Part shown: piece after piece, positions 1 through 6,838 of the stretch
Layout: each line of letters starts with the position of its first letter
Numbering within the stretch: position 1 is the first letter of the stretch
Origin: Desulfosporosinus sp. UBA5188
Lineage (GTDB): Bacteria; Bacillota; Desulfitobacteriia; Desulfitobacteriales; Desulfitobacteriaceae
DNA length: 13,009 bases
NCBI GenBank assembly: GCA_002413075.1
Contig: DHWG01000075.1
Span: forward strand, 6,036-19,044
Reading direction: 5' to 3'
Translations under genes and position numbers: made by a program
The notes under the pieces: generated by a model
What the model saw: only the letters and a program-made list of their open reading frames with translations
What the model was told of the DNA's origin: nothing
Databases searched by the model: none

Positions 1-10
1 AGTGTCCCTG

Positions 11-63
11 TAGCCATGACTCGAACAGGACGTTCGAGATTAGAGCATCGCCATGGTTGGCTA
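11..63 (+). repeat. Edge fragment: hairpin with AGGAC loop inside a larger fold
   Basis: CTCGAAC (20-26) pairs perfectly with GTTCGAG (32-38) around the loop AGGAC. TAGCCA (11-16) can pair with TGGCTA (58-63) to enclose it. An alternative downstream hairpin pairs GCATC with GATGC and GCCA with TGGC. The loop and its closing AC/GT pairs resemble the loop hairpins of the structured elements at 2404-2618 and 11876-12134, with one loop base fewer. The left part is cut by the window edge, so membership of that family is inferred from the loop motif only. Confidence 0.4.
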
Positions 64-92
64 GATGCCGTGGTGAACTGGGAACTGGTAGG

Positions 93-132
93 AATAGAGA
101 AAAGGGAAGCGTTTGCTTCCCTTTTCTCTATT
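93..132. terminator. 18-bp perfect hairpin, probable terminator
   Basis: AATAGAGAAAAGGGAAGC (93-110) and its exact reverse complement (115-132) enclose the loop GTTT. No clean U-run follows on either strand, although the plus-strand 3' arm holds CCCTTTTCTCT. It lies about 70 bases past the stop of the minus-strand small gene ending at 201 and after the left-edge repeat, so it could stop transcription from either side. It could equally be a small palindromic repeat. Confidence 0.45.
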
Positions 133-200
133 GGTGATGGCTTATAGAATGGTGTATAGAAGTTAGTCAACCTTTGTTATTGGGACGGATTTAGTTCGTG

Positions 201-404
201 TTAGTTACAGGAAAAGATATCTGGAATTTGGAGCAGACATTCTATGCAAACGGTCTTGCCTCTAAACTTTTGAACTCTCATAGTTTTACCACAAAAGATG
301 CAGGGCTGGAACCGTGCTTTATTATGAGACAGGCTTTCAAAGGGAATGATAACAGCAAGGCGAATTGGCTGCTTTAGTGGGTGAGCTGAGTTAATGCTGG
401 ACAT
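201..404 (-). CDS. Small zinc-ribbon protein, function unknown (67 aa)
   Basis: I do not recognise the family. The C-terminal half holds two CxxC pairs, Cys35-I-F-Cys38 and Cys53-I-E-Cys56, separated by a basic stretch (KTMRVQKFRGKTV). This is the layout of a small treble-clef or zinc-ribbon domain. A further Cys lies at 66, next to the end. The N-terminal 30 residues have no clear motif. I place the start at the ATG at 404 because AGGAGGT (rc of 411-417) sits 6 bases upstream; the in-frame ATG at 434 lies upstream of that ribosome site and would translate through it. The gene diverges from selA with about 140 bases between starts. No signal peptide or membrane segment is seen. A nucleic-acid or protein-binding role would be a guess from the fold only. 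That it is a real gene rests on the strong ribosome site and the paired cysteines. Confidence 0.65.
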   Translation of the reverse strand: MSSINSAHPLKQPIRLAVIIPFESLSHNKARFQPCIFCGKTMRVQKFRGKTVCIECLLQIPDIFSCN

Positions 405-529
405 GAATCTACCTCCTCGAAATAACTCATACATAGGTTGTCTTTATATTACCCTAATAGGGATGTCGAAATCCTAAAAAGCGTGCGGGCTAGTTTAAGG
501 GAAATGGGTCGAGATAAGTTATCCCCAAT

Positions 530-535
530 AAGGAG
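530..535 (+). promoter_or_regulatory. Ribosome binding site that sets the selA start
   Basis: AAGGAG lies 10 bases before the GTG at 546. The frame is open upstream to a TTG at 438, but that codon has no comparable site and would add 36 residues before the normal SelA N-terminus. The ATG at 504 has only a weak AAGGGAA at very short spacing. Confidence 0.6.
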
Positions 536-545
536 TGATAATCGA

Positions 546-1961
546 GTGGATCAAGAGAAGCAAAGGCGTTTACGGATCCTTCCAGCGGTTCATGAAGTGA
601 TCTCACGGCTGGAGCAGGACGATGAATTCAAGCCGTTTTTGACGAATGATAGACAGCTTTCTCGTTTAACGCAGGCAGTTCGACAAGTTCTTCAAAAAGC
701 CAGAGAAAATGTTCAGCTGAATTTAACAGATTCGTTCGCTGCGTATGAAGTTGCCCTCTGGCCGTGGTTGAAAACTCAGCTTCTACAGGAACTTACCCAT
801 CGTGAAACTAGTTTACGCCGTGTCATCAATGGAACTGGGGTTGTTTTACATACTAATTGCGGCAGAGCTTTGCTGGCGCCCGAGGTTGCGAGCTTTGTTG
901 CAGAACAAGCAGGAAGGTACAGTAATCTTGAGTTGAATATTGTGACGGGGGAGCGGGGCTCCCGCTATGTCCACGTTGAAGCGCTTCTTTGTCATCTGAC
1001 GGGGGCAGAAGCGGCTATGGTCGTCAATAATAATGCTGCAGCGGTGCTTTTAATGATGAATACCTTTGCGCAAGGGAAAGACGTCATTGTGTCACGTGGC
1101 GAGCTGGTGGAGGTGGGGGGATCCTTTCGAATCCCAGAAGTGTTGAAAGCTGGGGGAGCAAAGTTGGTCGAAGTGGGAACCACCAATAAAACTTGGCTCA
1201 GGGACTATGAGGCAGCGATCGGGCCAGAAACCTCCGTGTTACTAAAAGTTCATACGAGTAATTATAGGGTTGAAGGGTTTACTCATTCTGTTTCAGGCGC
1301 TGAGTTGGTAGAGCTCGGGGAAACGAGAGGTTTGCCTGTTATGGAAGACTTAGGGAGCGGAAGTTTTTTTGATGGGACAATTCTTGGTTTTCCTCTCGAA
1401 CCGACCATTCAACAAACGGTCAAAGCAGGACTTTCACTTGTTTCCTTCAGTGGAGACAAATTACTCGGTGGACCTCAGGCTGGGATCATCGTTGGCAAGC
1501 AGGAATATATCAAACGTCTCAAAGCCAATCAATTGACGCGGGCGTTGAGGGTCGATAAATTAACCTTAGCGGCTCTTGAAGGGACCTTACGCTTATATAA
1601 AGATGGAGGCGTCGAGGATATCCCCGTCTGGAGGATGCTCTCTCTGTCTTTAGATACTTTGAAGTCAGCGGCGGCTGAGCTTGTGGAGGCGCTTCAGCCG
1701 AATTCTGCTATCTCAGTTGAATTGAAAGAAGACCTCTCTCAGGTGGGAGGTGGAGCATGGCCGACTGTTGATCTCCCAACTTGGGTGTGTACTATTCGGC
1801 CCATCCAAGGAAGCGTGATTGAGTTAGAATCGTTTTTACGCTTAGGGCCGGTGGCTATTTTAGCTCGGATTCATAAGGATCGGGTACTTATTGATGTAAG
1901 GACGCTCTTGAGTGGGGACCGGGAGGACATTATTCAGCGGTTAGGTCAGCTTGAGTCTTAG
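546..1961 (+). CDS. selA: L-seryl-tRNA(Sec) selenium transferase SelA
   Basis: SelA is a cytoplasmic PLP enzyme that converts Ser-tRNA(Sec) to Sec-tRNA(Sec) using selenophosphate. From the GTG at 546 it is 471 aa, close to the usual 460-470. The N-terminal tRNA-binding part starts with the typical RRLRILPAVHEV. The PLP fold follows: RRVINGTGVVLHTNCGRALL, AAMVVNNNAAAVLL, the SRGELVEVGGSFRIPEV segment, EVGTTNKT, and SFSGDKLLGGPQAG, whose Lys305 (codon 1458-1460) is the expected Schiff-base lysine. The C-terminal domain runs intact to the stop. The selenophosphate source, SelD, is encoded 750 bases downstream on the same strand. The two genes are separated by structured non-coding elements and selD appears to have its own promoter, so they may not be one operon. 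An 11-base palindrome CCCTAATAGGG (452-462) lies in the presumed leader or promoter. selB and selC are not in the window. Confidence 0.96.
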   Translation: MDQEKQRRLRILPAVHEVISRLEQDDEFKPFLTNDRQLSRLTQAVRQVLQKARENVQLNLTDSFAAYEVALWPWLKTQLLQELTHRETSLRRVINGTGVVLHTNCGRALLAPEVASFVAEQAGRYSNLELNIVTGERGSRYVHVEALLCHLTGAEAAMVVNNNAAAVLLMMNTFAQGKDVIVSRGELVEVGGSFRIPEVLKAGGAKLVEVGTTNKTWLRDYEAAIGPETSVLLKVHTSNYRVEGFTHSVSGAELVELGETRGLPVMEDLGSGSFFDGTILGFPLEPTIQQTVKAGLSLVSFSGDKLLGGPQAGIIVGKQEYIKRLKANQLTRALRVDKLTLAALEGTLRLYKDGGVEDIPVWRMLSLSLDTLKSAAAELVEALQPNSAISVELKEDLSQVGGGAWPTVDLPTWVCTIRPIQGSVIELESFLRLGPVAILARIHKDRVLIDVRTLLSGDREDIIQRLGQLES

Positions 1962-1982
1962 CTCTAGCCCTAGCTTATTCCT

Positions 1983-2268
1983 GAGGAGAACTTTGCGTTA
2001 CAACGCTTTCTTGCTTGCTCTCACAGATCAAACTAGGACTCAAGAGCTTGCTCTTGGGAGGGCGGGGTGCCCGGCAAATCAATCAAGACATCCGACGACC
2101 ATGGATGGTCTAGTGTCACCGGAGCCAAGGATGGCGGGAGGGGACGGTGTCTGATTGCCGGCAGTGTACGTCCCTGTACACTGCCCCGCTGTTTGAAAGC
2201 GCTCTTGAGTCAAGTTTGATGACTGCTCGATCAAAGAAGATTCGCTTTTGCAATGCAAAGTTCTGCTC
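1983..2268 (-). ncRNA. Structured element, copy C (candidate RNA, minus strand)
   Basis: Read on the minus strand, the outer arms are rc(2255-2264) AGAACTTTGC and rc(1987-1996) GCAAAGTTCT, 10 bp perfect and extendable to 14 bp with one mismatch (1983-1996/2255-2268). An inner stem pairs rc(2201-2220), beginning ATCAAACT, with rc(2027-2047), ending AGTTTGAT. Inside is a 10-bp perfect hairpin, GGCAGTGTAC/GTACACTGCC, with loop AGGGAC (rc 2160-2185). A long irregular arm replaces the last hairpin of copies A and B. The inner stem and loop hairpin correspond to those of copies A and B, with compensating base changes. It lies 21 bases past the selA stop, antisense to read-through from selA. No transcript start was identified. 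Overlapping open frames are short and have no recognisable protein features. Confidence 0.5.
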
Positions 2269-2403
2269 TGCGAGCGGTAGGACGAGGGCGAATCGCTCGC
2301 GTCTTTGCTCGTAATCTGTCCTAGAACTACGGCTCAAGCCCATGACATATAAGTGGTATAAGTGGGACGGTTCCCTCTTGCATTAGACCCCCGCTCCTAG
2401 CCA
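2269..2403. other. Non-coding stretch with further hairpins
   Basis: This lies between copies C and A. TAGGAC (2278-2283) can pair with GTCCTA (2318-2323), and ACGAG with CTCGT just inside, giving another branched arm with GCGA/TCGC at its centre. GGCTTGAGCC (rc near 2331-2340) and GGGACGGTTCCC (2364-2375) are small palindromes. The last 15 bases (GACCCCCGCTCC then TAGCCA) resemble the bases just before copy B, so the repeat unit may start slightly before the closing stem. No convincing gene or promoter was seen. Confidence 0.4.
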
Positions 2404-2618
2404 GGGACTTGTGTGACACAAGCTCAACGTCTCTACGAAAGCAGAATAGTAAACTCCGCGTAAGCGACCCCAGTTTCGGGGCAGTGCACAAGGACGTGCA
2501 CTACCGGCCATGCGACAGGGACGTCGCATTGGCCGGGCACCCCGCTCCCCAGACACAAGAGCTTACACGGCTAGTTTACTCTGAGTCGTAGGACCGAGAG
2601 CGGTGTCACACAAGTCCC
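2404..2618 (+). ncRNA. Structured element, copy A (candidate RNA)
   Basis: Closing stem GGGACTTGTGTGACA (2404-2418) pairs 15/15 with TGTCACACAAGTCCC (2604-2618). Inside, in nested order: CTACGA (2433-2438) with TCGTAG (2586-2591); AGTAAACT (2448-2455) with AGTTTACT (2573-2580); CCG with CGG; GTAAGC (2460-2465) with GCTTAC (2561-2566). Three hairpins then sit in the head: CCCC/GGGG around AGTTTC; AGTGCAC/GTGCACT (2483-2502) around AAGGAC; and CCGGCCA-TGCGAC/GTCGCA-T-TGGCCGG (2504-2536) around AGGGAC. Copy B has about 17 differences over 190 bases (hand count). They avoid the stems, compensate within them, or in one case (C to T at 2482) convert a mismatch into a pair. A candidate selD promoter follows at once, so A need not be part of the selD leader. 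The frame open across the element is attributed to the repeat, not to a protein. Confidence 0.6.
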
Positions 2619-2621
2619 CCC

Positions 2622-2649
2622 TTGCATTCACCTGAGAAAATATTATAAT
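2622..2649 (+). promoter_or_regulatory. Candidate sigma-A promoter for selD
   Basis: TTGCAT (2622-2627) and a perfect TATAAT (2644-2649) are 16 bases apart, in an AT-rich patch between copy A and the selD ribosome site. The -35 is only a partial match to TTGACA. Confidence 0.5.
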
Positions 2650-2707
2650 TAATACCTGATGCATAAAGTTTCAATAATTGTAATGATTGATGTTGGAGGT
2701 GTTGGCG

Positions 2708-3799
2708 ATGGATCTCAATCCGATTGAAGATAAAGTCCGGTTGACCCAGTTTTCTACTAAAGCTGGTTGAGGCTGTAAGATAGGTCCTGCGGACCTGGCG
2801 CAAGTTTTGCGCTGCTTGCCCCCAAACATAGAGGATGCGAACTTAATAGTCGGGATGGAGACTTCCGACGATGCAGGTGTCTACCGTTTAAATGATGAAC
2901 AGGCTATTGTTCAAAGCGTCGATTTTTTCACCCCTGTAGTAGATGATCCTTATGCGTTTGGGCAGATTGCTGCGGCGAATGCTTTAAGTGATATTTACGC
3001 CATGGGTGCTAAACCTCTGACCGCTATGAATCTGGTTTCATTTCCTGTAGGGAAGCTGAAAATGGAGATTCTGGCCAAGATTCTGCAAGGCGGTAGTGAC
3101 AAGATTCGGGAAGCCGGGGCGGTTCTTGTCGGAGGGCATTCGATTGATGATGCGGAGCCGAAATATGGGTTGTCAGTCACAGGTGTTGTGCATCCAGACC
3201 ATATTCTGTCGAATGCTAAAGCGATCCCCGGGGATTTCTTAGTCTTTACCAAACCGCTTGGGGTGGGGATTATCACGACCGGGATTAAACGAGGGATTGT
3301 CTCACCTGAGGCGGAAGCGGAAGTTATCGAGGTAATGGCGACTCTGAACAAGGGTGCGGCCGAAGCGGCGATTGAAGTGGGCGTTCATGCGGTTACAGAT
3401 GTGACAGGTTTTGGCTTTCTGGGTCATTTGCAGGAAATGCTTCAGGCTAGCGGATGTAGCGCGGAAGTCTATGCTGACGCTGTGCCGATCTTGAAGAGTG
3501 TCTGGGATTGTATTAAACAAAAGGCTATTCCGGGCGGCACTCAAGCTAACCGACGTCATCTGGAAGGCAAAGTTGACTTCGCTCCGGAAGTTTCTGAGGA
3601 AGTCCGAATTGTGCTCTTTGATGCGATTACCTCTGGAGGATTACTGCTGGCCGTGCCAGAGGAACACGTGGATCGACTACTTAAACGGTTAGAGGAGAAT
3701 AAGACGCCAGCAGCCGCTGTTGTTGGTCGAATCCAAGAGGGTGAGCCTGGAAAAATTGTAGTTCTTAGTCGAAAAATTGCGGTTTCGAGTCGTGGATGA
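2708..3799 (+). CDS. selD: Selenophosphate synthetase SelD, itself a selenoprotein (Sec21)
   Basis: SelD makes selenophosphate from selenide and ATP, the selenium donor for SelA. The ATG at 2708 has GGAGG (2695-2699) 8 bases upstream. Codon 21 is TGA (2768-2770) in the context KAG-U-GCKIGP, exactly where the family has its catalytic Cys/Sec in G-C/U-G-C-K; Lys24 is the conserved lysine. The frame continues without interruption through SDDAGVYRL, QSVDFFTPVVDDPYAFGQ and ANALSDIYAMGAKPLTAMNL, the ATP- and Mg-binding core, and AVTDVTGFGFLGHLQEM in the C-terminal domain, giving 363 aa, the normal length. Reading TGA as stop would wrongly start the gene at a TTG at 2807 and remove the active site. 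A hairpin just after the UGA fits a bacterial SECIS. bshC follows after 44 bases and may be co-transcribed. Confidence 0.95.
2768..2812 (+). promoter_or_regulatory. UGA Sec codon and candidate SECIS hairpin
   Basis: UGA occupies 2768-2770. After an 11-base spacer, AGGTCC (2782-2787) pairs perfectly with GGACCT (2791-2796) around the 3-base loop TGC, which has G at its second position. Bacterial SECIS elements lie within the coding sequence just after UGA, with a small apical loop carrying a G near its 5' end, so position and form fit. A second perfect hairpin follows, GCGCAA/TTGCGC (2798-2812), with loop GTT. Whether it contributes to SelB recognition is unknown. Confidence 0.75.
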
Positions 3800-3843
3800 T
3801 AAACTACCCACGTGGTCTGAAAAGATAGCGCGGGGGGATAGGT

Positions 3844-5433
3844 ATGAAAGAAATGAGAAATCCAATGCAAACAATGGCTACTTGTTTTGAACAAGTGGCT
3901 TTATTCTTTCCGAGTGGTGATCCCAAGCTGCAGGAAAGCTTTGAGCGGCGTGCCGCTTATTTAGATACAAGGAATTATTCCCGGGAGAGTTTGGCAGATG
4001 CCTTACAAACGTATCATAAGAAGTTAGGGGCTAGTACGGAAACACAGCAGATGATTGAAGAACTGCGACAAAAAGAAACGCTTGTCGTGATTACGGGTCA
4101 GCAAGCTGGGATTTTGACGGGCCCTTTGTATACTTTATATAAAGCTATGACGACTATTCGACTTGCCAAAGAGCAACGAGAAAAGCTTGGTCGGCCAGTC
4201 GTGCCGGTTTTTTGGATTGCTAGTGATGACCATGATTGGTTAGAAATTCGTGAGACATATATTTTAAATTCAGAAGGAAAATTATCCTCTTGTCGTCTGC
4301 CGGGTGATGGAGGCGGTAAATCTGTCGGAAATCAACCGGCTCCCGCTTGGGAAAAGATTGAAGAACAACTGATGGGGGCAATGCCGGATAGTGAATTTCG
4401 AGCGTCTGTCTTAAAACAATGTCAACAGTTCCTAGAGCAAGCGGACAATTTGACACAGTGGTTTGCGCTAACTTTACAGTGGCTCGTGAAAAAATGGGGA
4501 CTTATTTTCTTTGATCCTTTGTTGCCGGAATTCAAGCGACTTGCTGCCCCGATGTTTGAGCGGATTTTGAAGAGGCACTTGGAGGTTGGAACGGCTTTGA
4601 CTGAACGGACGGAGGAATGGGTTAAACTGGGGTTCGAGCCCCAAATCCTCAGTACTGGTGGAGAAGTGAATCTTTTCCTTTCCGTGCCAGAGCGAAAGTT
4701 GATCCAATATATTGATGAGAAATTCTACTTAAAGGGTAAAGAAGAACCGTGGGATCTTCATGCGCTGAATGAATTGTTGACGCAAGCACCGGAGAAGTTT
4801 TCGCCCAATGTGGTGACCCGTCCAGTGGTTCAGGAATACTTATTTCCCACCTTGTCCTATGTTCCAGGACCTGGTGAATTGAATTACTGGGCCCAGTTAG
4901 GCAAAGTCTTTGATACATTTGGATTTATCATGCCGATTCTTTATCCACGTTTGTCCGTTGTTGTGCTCACTGCTTCTTGGCAGAAATCCTTAAAGAAGGA
5001 AGCTTTAACCCTTGGCGAGGTTTATGGGGGGCTGGAGAAAAAACGAGAACGTTGTGTACGAGAACGGGATGATCAACATATTGATGAACGCTTACAGGGT
5101 TTACGAACACAAATCACTAACGCCTACGCAGAACTTGGACCCTTAAAGGAGATTCATCCTAATGTTCAAGACTGGTTGATTAAAAATGAAGAAAAGGTCA
5201 ACTTTCAAGTGGATTACTTAAAGAATAAGGTCTGGCAGGCGCAGAGAAAACGATGTCGTGTGGCGCTGATTCGCTTGCAAGAGCTGGAGGATGGCGTTGC
5301 TCCCCATCATTCTCGACAGGAACGGGTTTTAAATCCGTTGAGTTTTGTTGTGCGATACGGACTGAGCTTTGTGGACCGGATTGCCGAACTTCCCATGACG
5401 GGTGATTTCTCAGAACATGAGATACAATTATAA
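3844..5433 (+). CDS. bshC: Bacillithiol biosynthesis cysteine-adding enzyme BshC
   Basis: BshC catalyses the last step of bacillithiol synthesis, adding cysteine to glucosaminyl-malate. Bacillithiol is the main low-molecular-weight thiol of many Firmicutes. The 529-aa product has the family hallmarks: VVITGQQAGILTGPLYTLYK (residues 81-100), the nucleotidyltransferase-like core, and PVFWIASDDHDWLEI (121-135). A coiled-coil-like charged segment follows around residues 385-470, as in the known family fold. The ATG at 3844 follows a G-rich GGGGGGATAGGT site. It lies 44 bases after selD on the same strand and is followed by a strong terminator at 5498, so selD-bshC may share a transcript. bshA and bshB are not in the window. 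Confidence 0.93.
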   Translation: MKEMRNPMQTMATCFEQVALFFPSGDPKLQESFERRAAYLDTRNYSRESLADALQTYHKKLGASTETQQMIEELRQKETLVVITGQQAGILTGPLYTLYKAMTTIRLAKEQREKLGRPVVPVFWIASDDHDWLEIRETYILNSEGKLSSCRLPGDGGGKSVGNQPAPAWEKIEEQLMGAMPDSEFRASVLKQCQQFLEQADNLTQWFALTLQWLVKKWGLIFFDPLLPEFKRLAAPMFERILKRHLEVGTALTERTEEWVKLGFEPQILSTGGEVNLFLSVPERKLIQYIDEKFYLKGKEEPWDLHALNELLTQAPEKFSPNVVTRPVVQEYLFPTLSYVPGPGELNYWAQLGKVFDTFGFIMPILYPRLSVVVLTASWQKSLKKEALTLGEVYGGLEKKRERCVRERDDQHIDERLQGLRTQITNAYAELGPLKEIHPNVQDWLIKNEEKVNFQVDYLKNKVWQAQRKRCRVALIRLQELEDGVAPHHSRQERVLNPLSFVVRYGLSFVDRIAELPMTGDFSEHEIQL

Positions 5434-5497
5434 AGGAATCTTACGTTTAGGTAGTGCTTAAGTCGACTTAGCTGGGGTATAGGAATGAATCATTATT

Positions 5498-5536
5498 ATA
5501 CGTAGGGCACGAGGCATCGTGCCCTACGTATTTTTT
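5498..5536 (+). terminator. Rho-independent terminator after bshC (palindromic repeat core)
   Basis: ATACGTAGGGCACGA (5498-5512) pairs 15/15 with its reverse complement (5517-5531) around GGCA, followed by a run of T (to 5536). The hairpin core recurs at 10495-10518, so the terminator may have been built from a dispersed palindromic repeat. Confidence 0.85.
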
Positions 5537-5565
5537 CGTCATATTCTTCCATTAGTTTTGAAATT

Positions 5566-5574
5566 TGGTATAAT
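5566..5574 (+). promoter_or_regulatory. Extended -10 promoter for the LCP gene
   Basis: TGGTATAAT gives a TGn motif plus a perfect TATAAT, 64 bases before the GTG start at 5638 and just after the terminator. No good -35 is seen; TTCCAT (5547-5552) is the nearest. The same TGGTATAAT recurs at 12905. Confidence 0.6.
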
Positions 5575-5637
5575 AGAGTGATAATTAATGTGGTACAACA
5601 TAATCGTGAATAGAATTGAAATGATGGAGATGGTTAT

Positions 5638-6729
5638 GTGAGGCGTAGCTTGAAGGCACTGCTGTTGGCCGTTCCCTTACTGGGAATAATGACGACAGGG
5701 TTTCTGTGGTATAACGGGTTTCTTGGAGGAGGGAAAACGCTGGGTGTCGCTGAAGTCCTTAATGTCCTAGATTCGTCAAACGGGCTTGGAAATCGGGTGA
5801 GTTTTTTACTAGTCGGAGCCGATCAGCGACCTGATCAGATAAAGTTTAATACCGATTCACTGATTCTAGCCAGTGTCGACCAAACAACAAAGCAGACGAG
5901 CCTGCTTTCAATTCCTCGGGATACGCGCGTTGCGCTCTCTGGGCATGGCTATCTCAAAATTAACGAGGTCGCTGCTTTAACAGATTTGCCAACACTACAA
6001 AAAAACGTTGAGCAACTGACGGGTGAAAAACTCGCAGGATATGTCCAAACAAACTTTGCAGGATTTAAGAAAATTATAGACACTTTAGGTGGAATCACCG
6101 TCGATGTTGAGAAGAATATGTACTATGAGACGGGTGACTCTGTCGATGGGATCATTAACTTACATAAAGGCGTTCAGCGCTTAAATGGAACTCAAGCTCT
6201 GCAATATGCCCGTTTCCGGCACGATGCCTTAGCGGATATTTCTCGCACGGCAAGGCAACAGGTTGTTTTGAAAGCAGTGGCCAAGGAGATGTTTAAGCTA
6301 AGCACCTTGCCAAAGCTTCCATTCCTAGTTCCGCAATTGATGGAGGCGGTCAATACGAATTTATCGGCGAAGGATATTCTAGCGTTAGCCAAGGTGGCTG
6401 TCGGGTTTGATAGCGCGAATGTGATGTCTCAGACATTACCAGGAGCGTTTCAAGATATCGATGGGGTAAGTTATTGGAAGGTTGATCCAGTTGAAGCCAA
6501 GAAAGTGCTTAGTAACTTATTCCTCGGAATGACCACGTCTAAAGTGATTGACCAACAGACCGTGGATTTGTTAAAGCCCGTCACCGTGACCCCCACTAAG
6601 CCATTACCTAAAGTTCCAGGTAACACACAAGATCCAAATGTCGTAAAGGAGTTGCCTAAAGTTCCAGGTAACGCTCAGGATCCAAATGGAGAAGGATCGA
6701 CAGGATATAAGGATGTTGTCAAACCGTAG
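5638..6729 (+). CDS. LytR-CpsA-Psr (LCP) family wall-polymer ligase
   Basis: LCP proteins are membrane-anchored enzymes that transfer lipid-linked glycopolymers (such as teichoic acids) to peptidoglycan, on the outer face of the membrane. The 363-aa product has a basic start (MRRSLK), one membrane segment (about residues 6-28) and the catalytic domain. Visible in it are GADQRPDQ (Asp62, Arg64), NTDSLILASVD (Asp73), SIPRDTRV (Arg94, Asp95), and YARFRHDALADISRTARQQ with the conserved arginines. The tail is proline-rich and carries the 12-residue LPKVPGN(T/A)QDPN twice (323-334 and 339-350). The GTG start has GGAG 8 bases upstream; no other in-frame start fits. It has its own promoter, and a FapA-like gene follows 109 bases later. 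The exact polymer and subfamily cannot be told from the sequence. Confidence 0.9.
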   Translation: MRRSLKALLLAVPLLGIMTTGFLWYNGFLGGGKTLGVAEVLNVLDSSNGLGNRVSFLLVGADQRPDQIKFNTDSLILASVDQTTKQTSLLSIPRDTRVALSGHGYLKINEVAALTDLPTLQKNVEQLTGEKLAGYVQTNFAGFKKIIDTLGGITVDVEKNMYYETGDSVDGIINLHKGVQRLNGTQALQYARFRHDALADISRTARQQVVLKAVAKEMFKLSTLPKLPFLVPQLMEAVNTNLSAKDILALAKVAVGFDSANVMSQTLPGAFQDIDGVSYWKVDPVEAKKVLSNLFLGMTTSKVIDQQTVDLLKPVTVTPTKPLPKVPGNTQDPNVVKELPKVPGNAQDPNGEGSTGYKDVVKP

Positions 6730-6838
6730 TATTATCAACTTGGTTCAACGAATTTTGGGACTAGAGACCTATGGGGATCGTGTAAAATTCTTGGTAGTAT
6801 AAGTAATAACATAATTCTGATAAAGTGGGGCGATTGAC

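Noticed and set aside
1..92. tRNA-like fold at the left edge
   Set aside because: There is no anticodon arm, T-loop sequence or 3' CCA; the loop motif fits the repeat family instead.
438..545. TTG start adding 36 residues to SelA
   Set aside because: No ribosome site, and family members begin near the LPAVHEV segment; GTG 546 has AAGGAG at 10 bases.
2116..2343. 75-aa open frame on the minus strand within copy C
   Set aside because: It covers the loop hairpin and its arms, and has no ribosome site or recognisable motif.
2342..2362. Promoter before copy A (ATGACA with TATAAG)
   Set aside because: The spacing is about 9 bases, far too short for sigma-A.
2409..2591. Open frame for a 60-aa protein similar to the one at 11776-12063
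   Set aside because: The similarity follows from the repeated element. Base changes keep RNA pairing, there is no ribosome site, and the peptide has no protein-like features.
1962..2707. tRNA(Sec) gene selC between selA and selD
   Set aside because: I looked for an extended acceptor stem, a TTCGA T-loop and a CCA end and found none; the hairpins belong to the repeat elements.
2807..3799. SelD starting at TTG 2807
   Set aside because: This lacks the active-site loop and a ribosome site; the frame continues upstream through the Sec UGA to ATG 2708.
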